DNA from: Pseudomonadota bacterium
GTDB lineage: Bacteria > Pseudomonadota > Gammaproteobacteria > Burkholderiales > Burkholderiaceae_C
Reading direction: 5' to 3'
Assembly: GCA_029780695.1 (NCBI GenBank)
Contig: JAKOYD010000158.1
Coordinates: forward strand, 1 to 40,304
Length of the DNA: 40,304 bases
In this document: positions 18,162 through 26,653 of the stretch, in pieces
Layout of the letters: the number at the start of each line of letters is the position of its first letter
Numbering within the stretch: position 1 is the first letter of the stretch
Program-made: the position numbers and the translations under genes
Notes under the pieces: model-generated
Databases searched by the model: none
Seen by the model: only the letters and a program-made list of their open reading frames with translations
Told to the model about the DNA's origin: nothing

Positions 18162-18977
18162 TCATCCACCTGGCGTGCGCCAGGACGGCGGGCGTTTTTC
18201 GATGAAGGCCTGCACCCCCTCTTGCGCCACGTCCCACATCATGTTGCACGCCATCGCCTGACCGGCCAGCTGATAGGCGGCTTCGATGCCCAGTTCGCGC
18301 TGGCGATAGAACAGCTCCTTGCCGGCGGCGATGGCTTCGCGCGGTTTGGCCAATATGGCGCGCACCCATTCGTCGACCGCCGCGTCCAGCCCATCGGCCG
18401 GCACCACGCGGTTGACCAGCCCGCGCGCCCGCGCCTCGTCGGCCGAAATGAAACCGCCCGTCACCAGCATTTCCATCGCTTGCTTGGGCTGCATGTTGCG
18501 CACCAACGGCACACTGGGTGTCGAGCAGAACAGGCCCACGTCGATGCCGTTGACGCCAAAGCGCGCCGAATCCACCGCCACCGCCATGTCGCATTGCGCC
18601 ACCAGCTGGCAGCCCGCGGCCGTGGCCAGCCCTTGCACGCGCGCAATGACGGGCACCGGCAGTTTCAGGATCGACAACATGACCTGGCTGCACTGCGCAA
18701 ACAGCGCCTGGTAATAGTCGAGGCGTGGGCTGGCCTTCATCTGCTTGAGGTCATGCCCGGCGCAGAAAGCCTTGCCCTCGGCGCCAATCACCAGCACACG
18801 CGCCCCGGCGTCGGCCGCGATGGCGTCGAGCTGGCGCTGCAGATCGGCCAGCACCTCTTCGCTCAGCACGTTGAACGCCTTGGGCTGGTTGAGCGTGATC
18901 CAGTGCACGCCGCGCTCGTCACGCCGGTGCAGCACGGGGGCGTCGGCCGAAGTATCAACGGGGATGGTAGCGGTCAT
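18162..18977 (-). CDS. Crotonase-fold (enoyl-CoA hydratase/isomerase family) protein lacking catalytic Glu
   Basis: 271 residues with a strong AAGGAG upstream of the ATG. The crotonase fold is clear: GVHWITLNQPKAFNVLSEEVL, the first oxyanion-hole region GKAFCAGHDLKQM, and the second PVIARVQGLATAAGCQLVAQCDMAVA. The usual catalytic pair is absent: where mitochondrial enoyl-CoA hydratase has GCELAMMCD and FGQPEILLG, this protein has GCQLVAQCD and FGVNGIDVG, so both Glu positions are replaced. It resembles the ECHDC3-like branch, whose reaction is not defined. Acyl-CoA binding is likely; hydration is doubtful. It lies upstream of etfB on the same strand. Confidence 0.9.
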   Translation of the reverse strand: MTATIPVDTSADAPVLHRRDERGVHWITLNQPKAFNVLSEEVLADLQRQLDAIAADAGARVLVIGAEGKAFCAGHDLKQMKASPRLDYYQALFAQCSQVMLSILKLPVPVIARVQGLATAAGCQLVAQCDMAVAVDSARFGVNGIDVGLFCSTPSVPLVRNMQPKQAMEMLVTGGFISADEARARGLVNRVVPADGLDAAVDEWVRAILAKPREAIAAGKELFYRQRELGIEAAYQLAGQAMACNMMWDVAQEGVQAFIEKRPPSWRTPGG

Positions 18978-18993
18978 GCGGCGTCTCCTTGGT

Positions 18994-19052
18994 TACTACA
19001 ATAAACGTAGCATCTGACGCTCATCACACAAGCGCCAGAACCCTATTTTGGC
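18994..19052 (+). repeat. Dispersed TAGCTGC/AAGCGC element, copy 3
   Basis: GTAGCATCTGACGCTCATC followed by ACACAAGCGCCAGAACCC and TATTTTGGC. It lies right upstream of the crotonase gene and its start region and ribosome binding site, so it may contain part of that gene's leader. Confidence 0.75.
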
Positions 19053-19123
19053 TAATTTCAAGCGGCTGCGCAGCGAGCCGTCGCGTATTCAGAAGGCCGC
19101 GGAGCAGGCCAAGCGCGGGCGCC

Positions 19124-19195
19124 GCGCTCGGGGCCCCCCCGAGCGCCAGCGTCGTCCCCCTGGGGGGATGGCAGCCGCAGGCCGACTCAGGGGGG
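19124..19195 (-). repeat. CCCCC/GGGGG hairpin element, copy 2, directly after the histone-deacetylase-family gene
   Basis: A perfect ten-base stem GCGCTCGGGG (19124-19133) / CCCCGAGCGC (19137-19146) is followed by GTCGTCCCCCTGGGGGGATG and GCAGCCGCAGGCCGACTCAGGGGGG, ending exactly where the minus-strand stop codon begins at 19196-19198. This is the second copy of the element found after etfB. Confidence 0.85.
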
Positions 19196-20146
19196 TCAAA
19201 CATCCGCCAGAACGCGCACGTGGGCCTCCACGCTGCGCGCCAGCGACGACAGGTTGTAGCCGCCTTCGAGGCAGCTGACGATGCGGCCGTTGGCAAAGCG
19301 CTGCGCCACCGACTTGATGCGGTCGGTCATCCAGGCGTAGTCCTGCTCGGTCAGGCCCAGCTGGCCCATGTCGTCCTCGCGGTGCGCGTCAAAGCCGGCG
19401 CTGATGAAGATCAGCTCGGGCTGGTGCGCTTCAAGTCGCGGGATCCACATCATCTCGACCAGCTCGCGAATGTCCATGCCCTTGGTGTAGGCCGGTACCG
19501 GGCAGTTGAGCAGGTTGGGCGCATCCTTGGCCGTGCCTTCAGGGTAGAAGGGGTGCTGGTAGAAGCTGCACATCAGGATGCGCTCGTCGCCGGCCACGAT
19601 GTCCTCGGTGCCGTTGCCGTGGTGCACGTCGAAGTCGATGATGGCCGCGCGCTTGACGCCGTGGCGCTCGCACGCGTATTTGGCGGCCACCGCCACGTTG
19701 CTGAAAAAGCAGAAGCCCATGGCCTGGTTGCGCGTGGCATGGTGGCCGGGCGGGCGCGTGGCGCAGAAGGCGTTTTCGAGTTCGCCGGTCATCACCGCGT
19801 CGACCGCGTCGATGGCGGCACCGGCCGACAGCAGCGCGGCGCGGTAGGTATGGCTGTTCATCGACGTGTCGGGGTCGAGCGCGTAATGGTCGGGCCCGCC
19901 CGCCAGCATTTCTTCGACCAGGATGTCGTTGAGCCCGCGCAGCGCGGCCACGTGGCGGCGGCCGTGCGCCAGCAGCAATTCGCCCATGGCGGCGGGCGTC
20001 GCCTCGCGGCGGTCCAGCGCGTCGCCCACGCCGCTGATCAGCAATCGGTCTTCGATGGCGTCCAGACGCGCGGGGCATTCGGGGTGACCCGCGCCCATGT
20101 CATGCTTGCGGCAATCGGGGTGTGTGTAATACCCGGTTCTACCCAT
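19196..20146 (-). CDS. Histone deacetylase family protein (zinc amidohydrolase)
   Basis: 316 residues with AAGGAG before the ATG. It carries the arginase-deacetylase motifs: HPECPARLDAI near residue 22, RPPGHHA with the tandem catalytic histidines, zinc ligands in DFDVHHGNGTED, SAGFDAHREDD with the second Asp ligand, and LEGGYNLSSLARSV. Bacterial members deacetylate acetylpolyamines, acetoin-utilisation (AcuC) targets or other acetyl-amides; the substrate here cannot be assigned. No signal peptide is seen, so it is cytosolic. It is divergent from the MoxR gene with a 52-bp gap. Confidence 0.93.
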   Translation of the reverse strand: MGRTGYYTHPDCRKHDMGAGHPECPARLDAIEDRLLISGVGDALDRREATPAAMGELLLAHGRRHVAALRGLNDILVEEMLAGGPDHYALDPDTSMNSHTYRAALLSAGAAIDAVDAVMTGELENAFCATRPPGHHATRNQAMGFCFFSNVAVAAKYACERHGVKRAAIIDFDVHHGNGTEDIVAGDERILMCSFYQHPFYPEGTAKDAPNLLNCPVPAYTKGMDIRELVEMMWIPRLEAHQPELIFISAGFDAHREDDMGQLGLTEQDYAWMTDRIKSVAQRFANGRIVSCLEGGYNLSSLARSVEAHVRVLADV

Positions 20147-20198
20147 GCCAGTCTCCTTCGTTCGCGATACGACTTCAAATATCCGTTACCTTCCTTTC
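20147..20198. promoter_or_regulatory. Divergent gap between the deacetylase-family gene and moxR
   Basis: Only 52 bases separate the two starts, so their promoters must overlap each other or the coding regions. AAGGAG for the minus-strand gene is visible at its left end. No clear -10/-35 pair or operator was recognised. Confidence 0.35.
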
Positions 20199-21119
<921 letters not shown>

Positions 21120-21130
21120 TGACGCCCATT

Positions 21131-21190
21131 CAAAAACTACATTTTTGATAGCTGCTCGCGCACGTCAGACAAGCGCCAGCGGCTGATTTC
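21131..21190 (+). repeat. Dispersed TAGCTGC/AAGCGC element, copy 4
   Basis: TTTTTGATAGCTGCTCGCGC, then GACAAGCGCCAGCGGCTGA. It sits between moxR and the DUF58 gene of one likely operon, so it is transcribed in their mRNA. Confidence 0.85.
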
Positions 21191-21227
21191 CATCATAATT
21201 CTGGCTGCGCTCATCCACCCGGCAGGC

Positions 21228-22223
21228 ATGGCGTCCCCCACCGCTTCGACCATTTCCGCCCCACCCTGGTGGGCACTGCGTGCCCGTGCCAGCGCACGCC
21301 TGCGCCGCTGGTGGCACGACCGGCTGCCGCTGTCCGACAGCCTGACGCTGACGCAGCGCAACGTCTACATCCTGCCGACGCGCGCGGGGTGGATGCTGGC
21401 GGCCACGCTCGGCGTGCTGCTCATCGCATCGATCAACTACCAGCTCAACCTGGGCTACCTGCTCACCTTTCTGCTGGCGGGCTGCGCCGTCGCCGGCATG
21501 GTGGTGTGCCACCACACGCTGCGCGGGCTGACGCTGCACCTGCTGCCGCCGCAGCCGCTGTTTGCGGGCCACCTCGCCACGCTGGACGTGAAGCTGGTCA
21601 ACGCCCGCCGCGCGCCGCGCCATGCCATCGGCGTGGCCTTGCTCGATACCGAGCATTGGTCCTTCGCCGACGTGCCCGCGCAGGGCGACAGCACGGTACA
21701 GGTCAGCTTCAAACCCGCGCGGCGCGGGCTGCATCGCGTGCCCACGCTGACGGCGGAAACGCGCTTTCCGCTCGGCACCTTTCGCGTCTGGACGGTGTGG
21801 CGCCCCGCCGCGCGGGTACTGGTCTATCCCACGCCCGAAGCGCAGCCGCCCGCACTGCCGCCGGGCGAGCCGCGCTCGGGCACCGGGGTGGCGGCCGGCG
21901 TGCGTGCCAGCGGCGAATTCGACGGCGTGCGCGGCTACCAGCGCGGCGACCCGATGAAGCTGGTGGTGTGGAAGAAGTTCGCCAAATCCGGCGAGCTGGT
22001 CAGCCGCGACACTCTGCACATGCAGCGGCAAGAGTTGTGGCTGGACTTCGCCCGCGCCGGCAGCGTGGACGCCGAGGCGCGCCTGTCGCGCCTGACGGCC
22101 TGGGTGCTGGCGGCCGACGCGCAGGCACTGGACTACGGCCTGCGCCTGCCGGGGGTCGAGATCAAGCCGGGCAGCGGCGCGGCGCACCGCCTTCAATGCC
22201 TTGAAGCACTGGCGCGGGCATGA
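21228..22223 (+). CDS. DUF58 domain membrane protein
   Basis: 331 residues. Two adjacent hydrophobic helices at about 52-70 and 72-92 anchor it in the inner membrane. A beta-rich region and the DUF58 signature follow, near SGEFDGVRGYQRGDPMKLVVWKKFAKSGELVSRD (about 222-258). DUF58 proteins have a VWA-like fold and pair with MoxR ATPases. The stop overlaps the start of the transglutaminase gene (ATGA), implying coupled translation. The first ATG with a GCAGG box was chosen. Function is known only by association with cell-envelope transglutaminases. Confidence 0.92.
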   Translation: MASPTASTISAPPWWALRARASARLRRWWHDRLPLSDSLTLTQRNVYILPTRAGWMLAATLGVLLIASINYQLNLGYLLTFLLAGCAVAGMVVCHHTLRGLTLHLLPPQPLFAGHLATLDVKLVNARRAPRHAIGVALLDTEHWSFADVPAQGDSTVQVSFKPARRGLHRVPTLTAETRFPLGTFRVWTVWRPAARVLVYPTPEAQPPALPPGEPRSGTGVAAGVRASGEFDGVRGYQRGDPMKLVVWKKFAKSGELVSRDTLHMQRQELWLDFARAGSVDAEARLSRLTAWVLAADAQALDYGLRLPGVEIKPGSGAAHRLQCLEALARA

Positions 22224-24262
22224 ACCTGAAAGCCCTGGCCCACCTGCCGCGCGATGCGCGCGACACGCTCTTCCTGCTGACCGTCATCGCCTGGGTGATG
22301 CTGCCGCAGGTGACGCACCTGCCCATCTGGGCCAGCGCGCTGGCGGCCGGCGTACTGGTGTGGCGCGGCTGGCTGGCCATGGCCGCGCGGCCGCTGCCGG
22401 GGCGCTGGTGGCTGGTGGCGCTGCTGGCGGTGGCGCTGGCGGGCACCTGGGCCACGCACCGCACGCTGCTGGGGCGCGATGCGGGCGTCACGCTGGTGGT
22501 GATGCTGCTGGCGCTGAAGACGCTGGAGCTGCGCGCGCGGCGCGACGCGCTGGTGGTGTTCTTTCTCGGCTTCTTCACGCTGCTGACCAACTTCTTCTAT
22601 TCGCAGTCGCTCGCGGTGGCGGCGGCCATGCTGGTGGGGTTGCTGGGCCTACTGACGGCGCTGGTCAACGCGCACCGGCCGGTCGGCCAGCCGCGCCTGC
22701 GCGAATCGGCGTGGATGGCCGGAAAGATGGCGCTGGCCGGCGCGCCAGTGATGCTGGCGCTGTTCGTGCTGTTTCCGCGCTTTTCGCCGCTCTGGGGCAT
22801 TCCGAGCGACGCGCTGGCGGGGCGCAGCGGCTTGTCGTCCACCATGACGGTGGGCCACTTCGCCCGCCTGGCGCTGGACGAGGGCATTGCCCTGCGCGTC
22901 AAGTTCGACGGCGCGCCGCCGCCGGCCGGCAGCCTGTACTTTCGCGGCCCGGTGCTGAGCCATTTCGACGGTCGCACCTGGACGCCGCGCGGCGGCAGCG
23001 ATGGCGACGGCTTCGAAACCGCGCTGACGCCCGGCCCCGCCGACCTGCAATTGCTGGGCGATCCCGTCCGCTACGAAGTCACGCTGGAGCCCAGCAACCG
23101 CCCCTGGCTGCTGACGCTGGACGTGGCCGGCAAGCCGCCCCAACTGCCGGGCGACCAGCGCGCCCGCATGACGGCGGACATGCAGTGGCTGACCTACCGC
23201 CCCGTCACCGAACTGCTGCGCTACCGCGCCGAAAGCCACCTGCGCTTTCGCTACGGCCTGCTGGGCTGGGACCAGCGACCGCGCCGCGATTTTTCGGCCG
23301 ACCTGAGGCTGCCGCCCGCCTACAACCCGCGCACCGTGGCGCTGGCCGAACAGCTGCGCCAGACCGTGGGCACCGACCCGCAGGCGCTGGTGCAGGCCGC
23401 GCTGCAGCGCCTGCGCACCGGCGGCTACGAATACACGCTGGAGCCCGGCAGCGCCGGCCAGCACACGGCGGACGAGTTCTGGTTTGACACCAAGGCGGGC
23501 TTCTGCGAACACATCAGCTCGGCCTTCGTCGTCCTGCTGCGCGCCGCGGGGGTGCCGGCGCGCGTCGTCACCGGCTTTCAGGGGGGCGAATTGAACGGCA
23601 TTGACGGCTACTGGGTGGTGCGCAACGCCGACGCCCACGCCTGGACCGAAGTCTGGTACCCCACCCAGGGCTGGGTGCGCGTGGACCCGACCGGCGCCGT
23701 CTCGCCCGGGCGCATCGGGCAGTTTCAGCGCCTGCGCGCGCCCGACGGCGTGGTGGCTGGCGCCATCGGCACGCTCAGCCCCACGCTGCTGGTGCAATTG
23801 CGCAGCGTGTGGGACGCCGTCAACAACCGCTGGAACCAGTGGGTGCTGAACTACACGCAGGGCCGCCAACTCGACCTGCTGCGCAGCCTGGGCTTTGACA
23901 ACCCCAGTTGGCAAGACCTGGGCAAGCTGATTGCCTACCTGCTGACGGCAGTCGCCCTGGCCGGCGCCGCGTGGGCCCGCTGGGACCGCAGCCAGCACGA
24001 CCCCTGGCTGCGCCAGCTGGCCCGCGTGCGCCGCCGCTTGGCCGACGCCGGCATCGACGCCCCGCCCCAGGCACCACCGCGCACGCTACTACACGGCGTG
24101 GCAGCCAGCGCGCTGCCGACCGAGCTGCGCCAGCCGCTCACCGACTGGCTGCTGGCCTTTGAACGCCTGCGCTACGCCCCCGCTGGCAGCCACGCGGGCC
24201 GCAGCCTCGCTACACTGCAGCGCGACTTTCAACGCCTTCCCTGGCCCCGCCGCCGCCCATGA
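22220..24262 (+). CDS. tgpA: TgpA-like membrane transglutaminase (DUF3488 + transglutaminase core)
   Basis: 680 residues. The N-terminal DUF3488 region has about five or six membrane helices (to roughly residue 190), followed by a periplasmic domain. The transglutaminase core carries the catalytic triad Cys429 (AGFCEHISSAF), His473 (ADAHAWTEVW) and Asp489 (VRVDPTGAV). A further helix near 570-590 precedes a short cytosolic tail. Pseudomonas aeruginosa TgpA, with the same architecture, is essential; its substrate is not established. The gene overlaps both neighbours by 4 bp, so DUF58, this protein and MltB are made together, which points to a periplasmic envelope role. Confidence 0.94.
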   Translation: MNLKALAHLPRDARDTLFLLTVIAWVMLPQVTHLPIWASALAAGVLVWRGWLAMAARPLPGRWWLVALLAVALAGTWATHRTLLGRDAGVTLVVMLLALKTLELRARRDALVVFFLGFFTLLTNFFYSQSLAVAAAMLVGLLGLLTALVNAHRPVGQPRLRESAWMAGKMALAGAPVMLALFVLFPRFSPLWGIPSDALAGRSGLSSTMTVGHFARLALDEGIALRVKFDGAPPPAGSLYFRGPVLSHFDGRTWTPRGGSDGDGFETALTPGPADLQLLGDPVRYEVTLEPSNRPWLLTLDVAGKPPQLPGDQRARMTADMQWLTYRPVTELLRYRAESHLRFRYGLLGWDQRPRRDFSADLRLPPAYNPRTVALAEQLRQTVGTDPQALVQAALQRLRTGGYEYTLEPGSAGQHTADEFWFDTKAGFCEHISSAFVVLLRAAGVPARVVTGFQGGELNGIDGYWVVRNADAHAWTEVWYPTQGWVRVDPTGAVSPGRIGQFQRLRAPDGVVAGAIGTLSPTLLVQLRSVWDAVNNRWNQWVLNYTQGRQLDLLRSLGFDNPSWQDLGKLIAYLLTAVALAGAAWARWDRSQHDPWLRQLARVRRRLADAGIDAPPQAPPRTLLHGVAASALPTELRQPLTDWLLAFERLRYAPAGSHAGRSLATLQRDFQRLPWPRRRP

Positions 24263-25365
24263 CCACCACACCCGACCGACCGCTCGACCGCCGCCGCCTG
24301 ATTGCTACACTTTACATAGCTGCTGGCGCTTTATCCACGGGCGCCAACGCGCAGAATCGTCCACAACACCGACGCCGCACCGCCAACCCGCCCGAGCAGC
24401 GCTACGCCGACCGGCCCGACGCCATGCGCTTCGCCGACGACATGGCCGCGCGCCGTGGCCTGTCGGCCGAATGGACGCGCGCCGCCATCGGCCAGGCCCT
24501 GTACCTGCCGAACGTGCCGCGCCTGATGCTGCCGCCCGCGCGCGGCACCGCCAAGAACTGGCGCGTGTACCGCAGCCGCTTCATCGACCCGGTGCGCATC
24601 CGCGCCGGCGTGCAGTTCTGGCGCCGCAACCGCGCCGCGCTGGCGCGTGCCGAAGCCGAATTCGGCGTGCCGCCCGAAATCGTGGTCGGCATCGTCGGTG
24701 TCGAAACCATCTACGGCCAGAACATGGGCAGCTTCCGCGTCATCGACGCGCTGGCCACGCTGACCTTCGACTTTCCCCCGCAGCATCCGCGCGCGCCCGC
24801 GCGGCAGGCGTTCTTCCAGGACGAGCTGGAGCAGTTCCTCAGCCTGTGCCAGCGCACCGGCGTGGACCCGCTCACCCCGCTGGGCAGCTACGCCGGCGCC
24901 ATGGGCATGCCGCAATTCATGCCGTCCAGCTGGGTCAAATACGCCATCGACTTCGACGGCGACGGCCGCGTCGACCTGTGGAACAGCGAAACCGACGTCA
25001 TCGGCTCGGTCGCCAACTACTTCAAGGGCTACGGCTGGCAGCCCGGCCTGCCCACGCACTACCCCGTGCGCCTGGCCCCCGAAGCGCAGATGGACGCTCT
25101 GCTGGCGCCCGATATCCTGCCCAGCTTCAGCGCTGACAGCTTTGCCGCCAAGGGCGCCCTGCCCCTGAACGGCGGGACCGCCCACCCCGGCAAACTGGCC
25201 CTGATTGAGTTGCAGAACGGCGACCCCACCCTGCCCGGCAACGAGCCGCAATACGTCGCCGGCACCGAAAACTTCTACGTCATCACGCGCTACAACTGGA
25301 GCAGCTATTACGCCATGTCGGTGATCGACCTGGGGCAGGAAGTAGCGGCGGTGGTGGGGCGCTGA
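24259..25365 (+). CDS. mltB: Lytic murein transglycosylase B
   Basis: 368 residues. The N terminus DRRRLIATLYIAAGALSTGANAQ (10-32) looks like a signal peptide with a twin-arginine-like start and a cleavage site after ANA. The MltB/SLT domain follows: catalytic Glu149 in IVGVETIYGQNMGSF, then GSYAGAMGMPQFMPSSW, the EF-hand-like loop DFDGDGRVDLWN and IGSVANYFKGYGW. It cleaves peptidoglycan glycan strands, leaving 1,6-anhydro-MurNAc ends. No lipobox cysteine is present, so it is probably a soluble periplasmic form. It overlaps the TgpA-like gene by 4 bp and is last in the run. The signal-peptide DNA matches a dispersed intergenic repeat (see findings). Confidence 0.95.
   Translation: MTTTPDRPLDRRRLIATLYIAAGALSTGANAQNRPQHRRRTANPPEQRYADRPDAMRFADDMAARRGLSAEWTRAAIGQALYLPNVPRLMLPPARGTAKNWRVYRSRFIDPVRIRAGVQFWRRNRAALARAEAEFGVPPEIVVGIVGVETIYGQNMGSFRVIDALATLTFDFPPQHPRAPARQAFFQDELEQFLSLCQRTGVDPLTPLGSYAGAMGMPQFMPSSWVKYAIDFDGDGRVDLWNSETDVIGSVANYFKGYGWQPGLPTHYPVRLAPEAQMDALLAPDILPSFSADSFAAKGALPLNGGTAHPGKLALIELQNGDPTLPGNEPQYVAGTENFYVITRYNWSSYYAMSVIDLGQEVAAVVGR
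24300..24352 (+). repeat. Dispersed TAGCTGC/AAGCGC element, copy 5, inside mltB
   Basis: GATTGCTACACTTTACATAG followed by CTGCTGGCGCTTTATCC and ACGGGCGCCAACGC. It matches the intergenic element but here lies in frame in the mltB coding sequence, covering residues 14-31 (the hydrophobic part of the signal peptide). Confidence 0.75.
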
Positions 25366-25369
25366 CTTT

Positions 25370-25450
25370 CGTAGCGCGGGCATTCATGTCCGCGCCGAAC
25401 GGCGTATGTGGCCGACCATCGGTTTCGCGGGCACAAGTGCCGGCCCTACG
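25370..25450. repeat. REP/BIME-type inverted repeat between convergent genes
   Basis: Two small palindromes, CGCGGGCATTCATGTCCGCG (25375-25394) and CGGGCACAAGTGCCGG (25428-25443), are themselves flanked by an imperfect inverted repeat, GTAGCGCGGGCA and TGCCGGCCCTAC. This double-REP layout is common between convergent genes in proteobacteria. It begins five bases after the mltB stop and may end transcripts from both sides. Confidence 0.8.
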
Positions 25451-25489
25451 CGGGGAACCAATGCAGCCTATGCAGCCCCCCTAGCAAAG

Positions 25490-26449
25490 TCACCCCGCAG
25501 CAGGCACCAGAAAATCCCGGCTGACATGCGCCCCCAGCTGGTTCACCCGATCCAGAAACTGCGTCAGGAAAGCATGCAGCCCGGTGGCCAGGATGTCGTC
25601 GATGTGGCCGTAGCGCAGTTCGGCGCGCAGGCGGCCGGCGTGGCGCATGGTGGGGCCTTGGGGTTCGGCACCGACCAGCAGCAGGTTGTTGAGCACTTCG
25701 CTCATGCAGTGGTGCAGTGAACGCGGCATGGCTTCGCGCAGCATCAGCAGTTCGGCCACGCGCTCGGGTTCGATGACGTCGCGGTAGACCTTGCGGTAGA
25801 TCTCGAACCCGCTCAGGCTGCGCAGGATCGCGGCCCAGTGATAGAAGTCGTATTCCAGATCCTTCTCGCTGGCGGCGCCGAAGAATTCGCTTTCGACGGC
25901 GTGAAACTTCACGTCCAGGATGCGCGCGGTGTTGTCGGCGCGCTCGAGGAAGGTGCCCAGGCGCAGAAAGTGAAACGCCTCGTCCTGCAGCATGGTGCCC
26001 AGCGTGACGCCGCGCGACAGGTGCGAGCGGAACTTTACCCATTCGAAGAACGCGCCGGGGTCGCGGTCGAACGCGCCTTCATGGCGCATGCGGCCAATTT
26101 CCAGCCAGGTCTGGTTCAGCGTTTCCCACACTTCGGTGGTGAGCGTGCCGCGCACGGCGCGGGCGTTTTCGCGCGCGGCCTTCAGGCAGGCAATGATCGA
26201 GGCGGGGTTGTCCTCGTCCAGCACCATGAAGTGCATCACACCCTGCGGCGTGACGTCGCCATGGCGCGCGCTGTAGGCGGGCAGCAGTTCGGACAGCGAC
26301 AGCACGCCCAGCCAGCCATATTGCGACACCGCCGCCGACTGTGGCAGCAGCGAGGTCTCGTAGTGCACGTTGAGCATGCGGGCGGTGTTCTCGGCCCGCT
26401 CGGTGTAGCGGGACATCCAGAACAGGTGATCGGCGGTGCGGGAGAGCAT
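25490..26449 (-). CDS. Alpha-E domain protein (DUF403)
   Basis: 319 residues, almost entirely helical, starting MLSRTADHLFWMSRYTERAENTARML, the typical alpha-E (DUF403) N terminus, with WETLNQTWLEIGRM and FLRLGTFLERADNTARILDVKF as further family signatures. Comparative genomics pairs alpha-E proteins with circularly permuted ATP-grasp enzymes and transglutaminases in a predicted peptide-synthesis system; no reaction has been shown. The ATP-grasp gene lies 204 bp upstream on the same strand. A duplicate of this gene's first 18-19 codons lies just ahead of it, and the stop of that leader ORF is only three bases before this ATG, so start-stop coupling is possible. No standard ribosome binding site is seen. 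Confidence 0.92.
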   Translation of the reverse strand: MLSRTADHLFWMSRYTERAENTARMLNVHYETSLLPQSAAVSQYGWLGVLSLSELLPAYSARHGDVTPQGVMHFMVLDEDNPASIIACLKAARENARAVRGTLTTEVWETLNQTWLEIGRMRHEGAFDRDPGAFFEWVKFRSHLSRGVTLGTMLQDEAFHFLRLGTFLERADNTARILDVKFHAVESEFFGAASEKDLEYDFYHWAAILRSLSGFEIYRKVYRDVIEPERVAELLMLREAMPRSLHHCMSEVLNNLLLVGAEPQGPTMRHAGRLRAELRYGHIDDILATGLHAFLTQFLDRVNQLGAHVSRDFLVPAAG

Positions 26450-26452
26450 GGG

Positions 26453-26599
26453 TCAGTTCCAGTTAAGCCTCGAACCCCGGCGCACTGACGCGCGCGGCGG
26501 TGTTGTGGTGCTGCGCACCCTGTCCGCTACCGCGGACAGAACGGCGCGCTCGGTGTAGCGGGACATCCAGAACAGGTGATCGGCGGTGCGGGAGAGCAT
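26453..26599 (-). pseudogene. Duplicated 5' fragment of the alpha-E gene, now a 48-codon leader ORF
   Basis: Bases 26547-26603 are identical to 26397-26453, the start of the alpha-E gene, at an offset of exactly 150. The fragment reads MLSRTADHLFWMSRYTERA, identical to the intact protein, then switches to unrelated sequence (VLSAVADRVRSTTTPP) and stops at TGA, three bases before the intact ATG. The break point lies next to a perfect hairpin, CTGTCCGC-TACC-GCGGACAG (26520-26539). Either a decayed duplication or a functional leader peptide; the former is more likely. Confidence 0.7.
26520..26539. repeat. Perfect 8-bp hairpin at the duplication break point
   Basis: CTGTCCGC, four-base loop TACC, GCGGACAG. 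There is no T tract on either side, so it is not an obvious terminator. It lies within the 93 bases that separate the two copies of the alpha-E gene start. Confidence 0.7.
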
Positions 26600-26613
26600 G
26601 GGTGAAGTTCCGC

Positions 26614-26642
26614 GTTGGGCGTTGAGCGTTGAGCGTTGAGCG
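26614..26642. repeat. Heptanucleotide tandem repeat
   Basis: GTTGGGC followed by three GTTGAGC units and a partial GT, 7-bp period. It lies between the ATP-grasp stop and the alpha-E leader ORF, and its copy number could vary between strains. Confidence 0.9.
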
Positions 26643-26653
26643 TGGCAAGCTGT

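Noticed and set aside
26614..26642. Heptamer repeat as a regulator-binding iteron or origin
   Set aside because: Four short units with no AT-rich stretch or replication gene nearby; a simple slippage repeat is sufficient.
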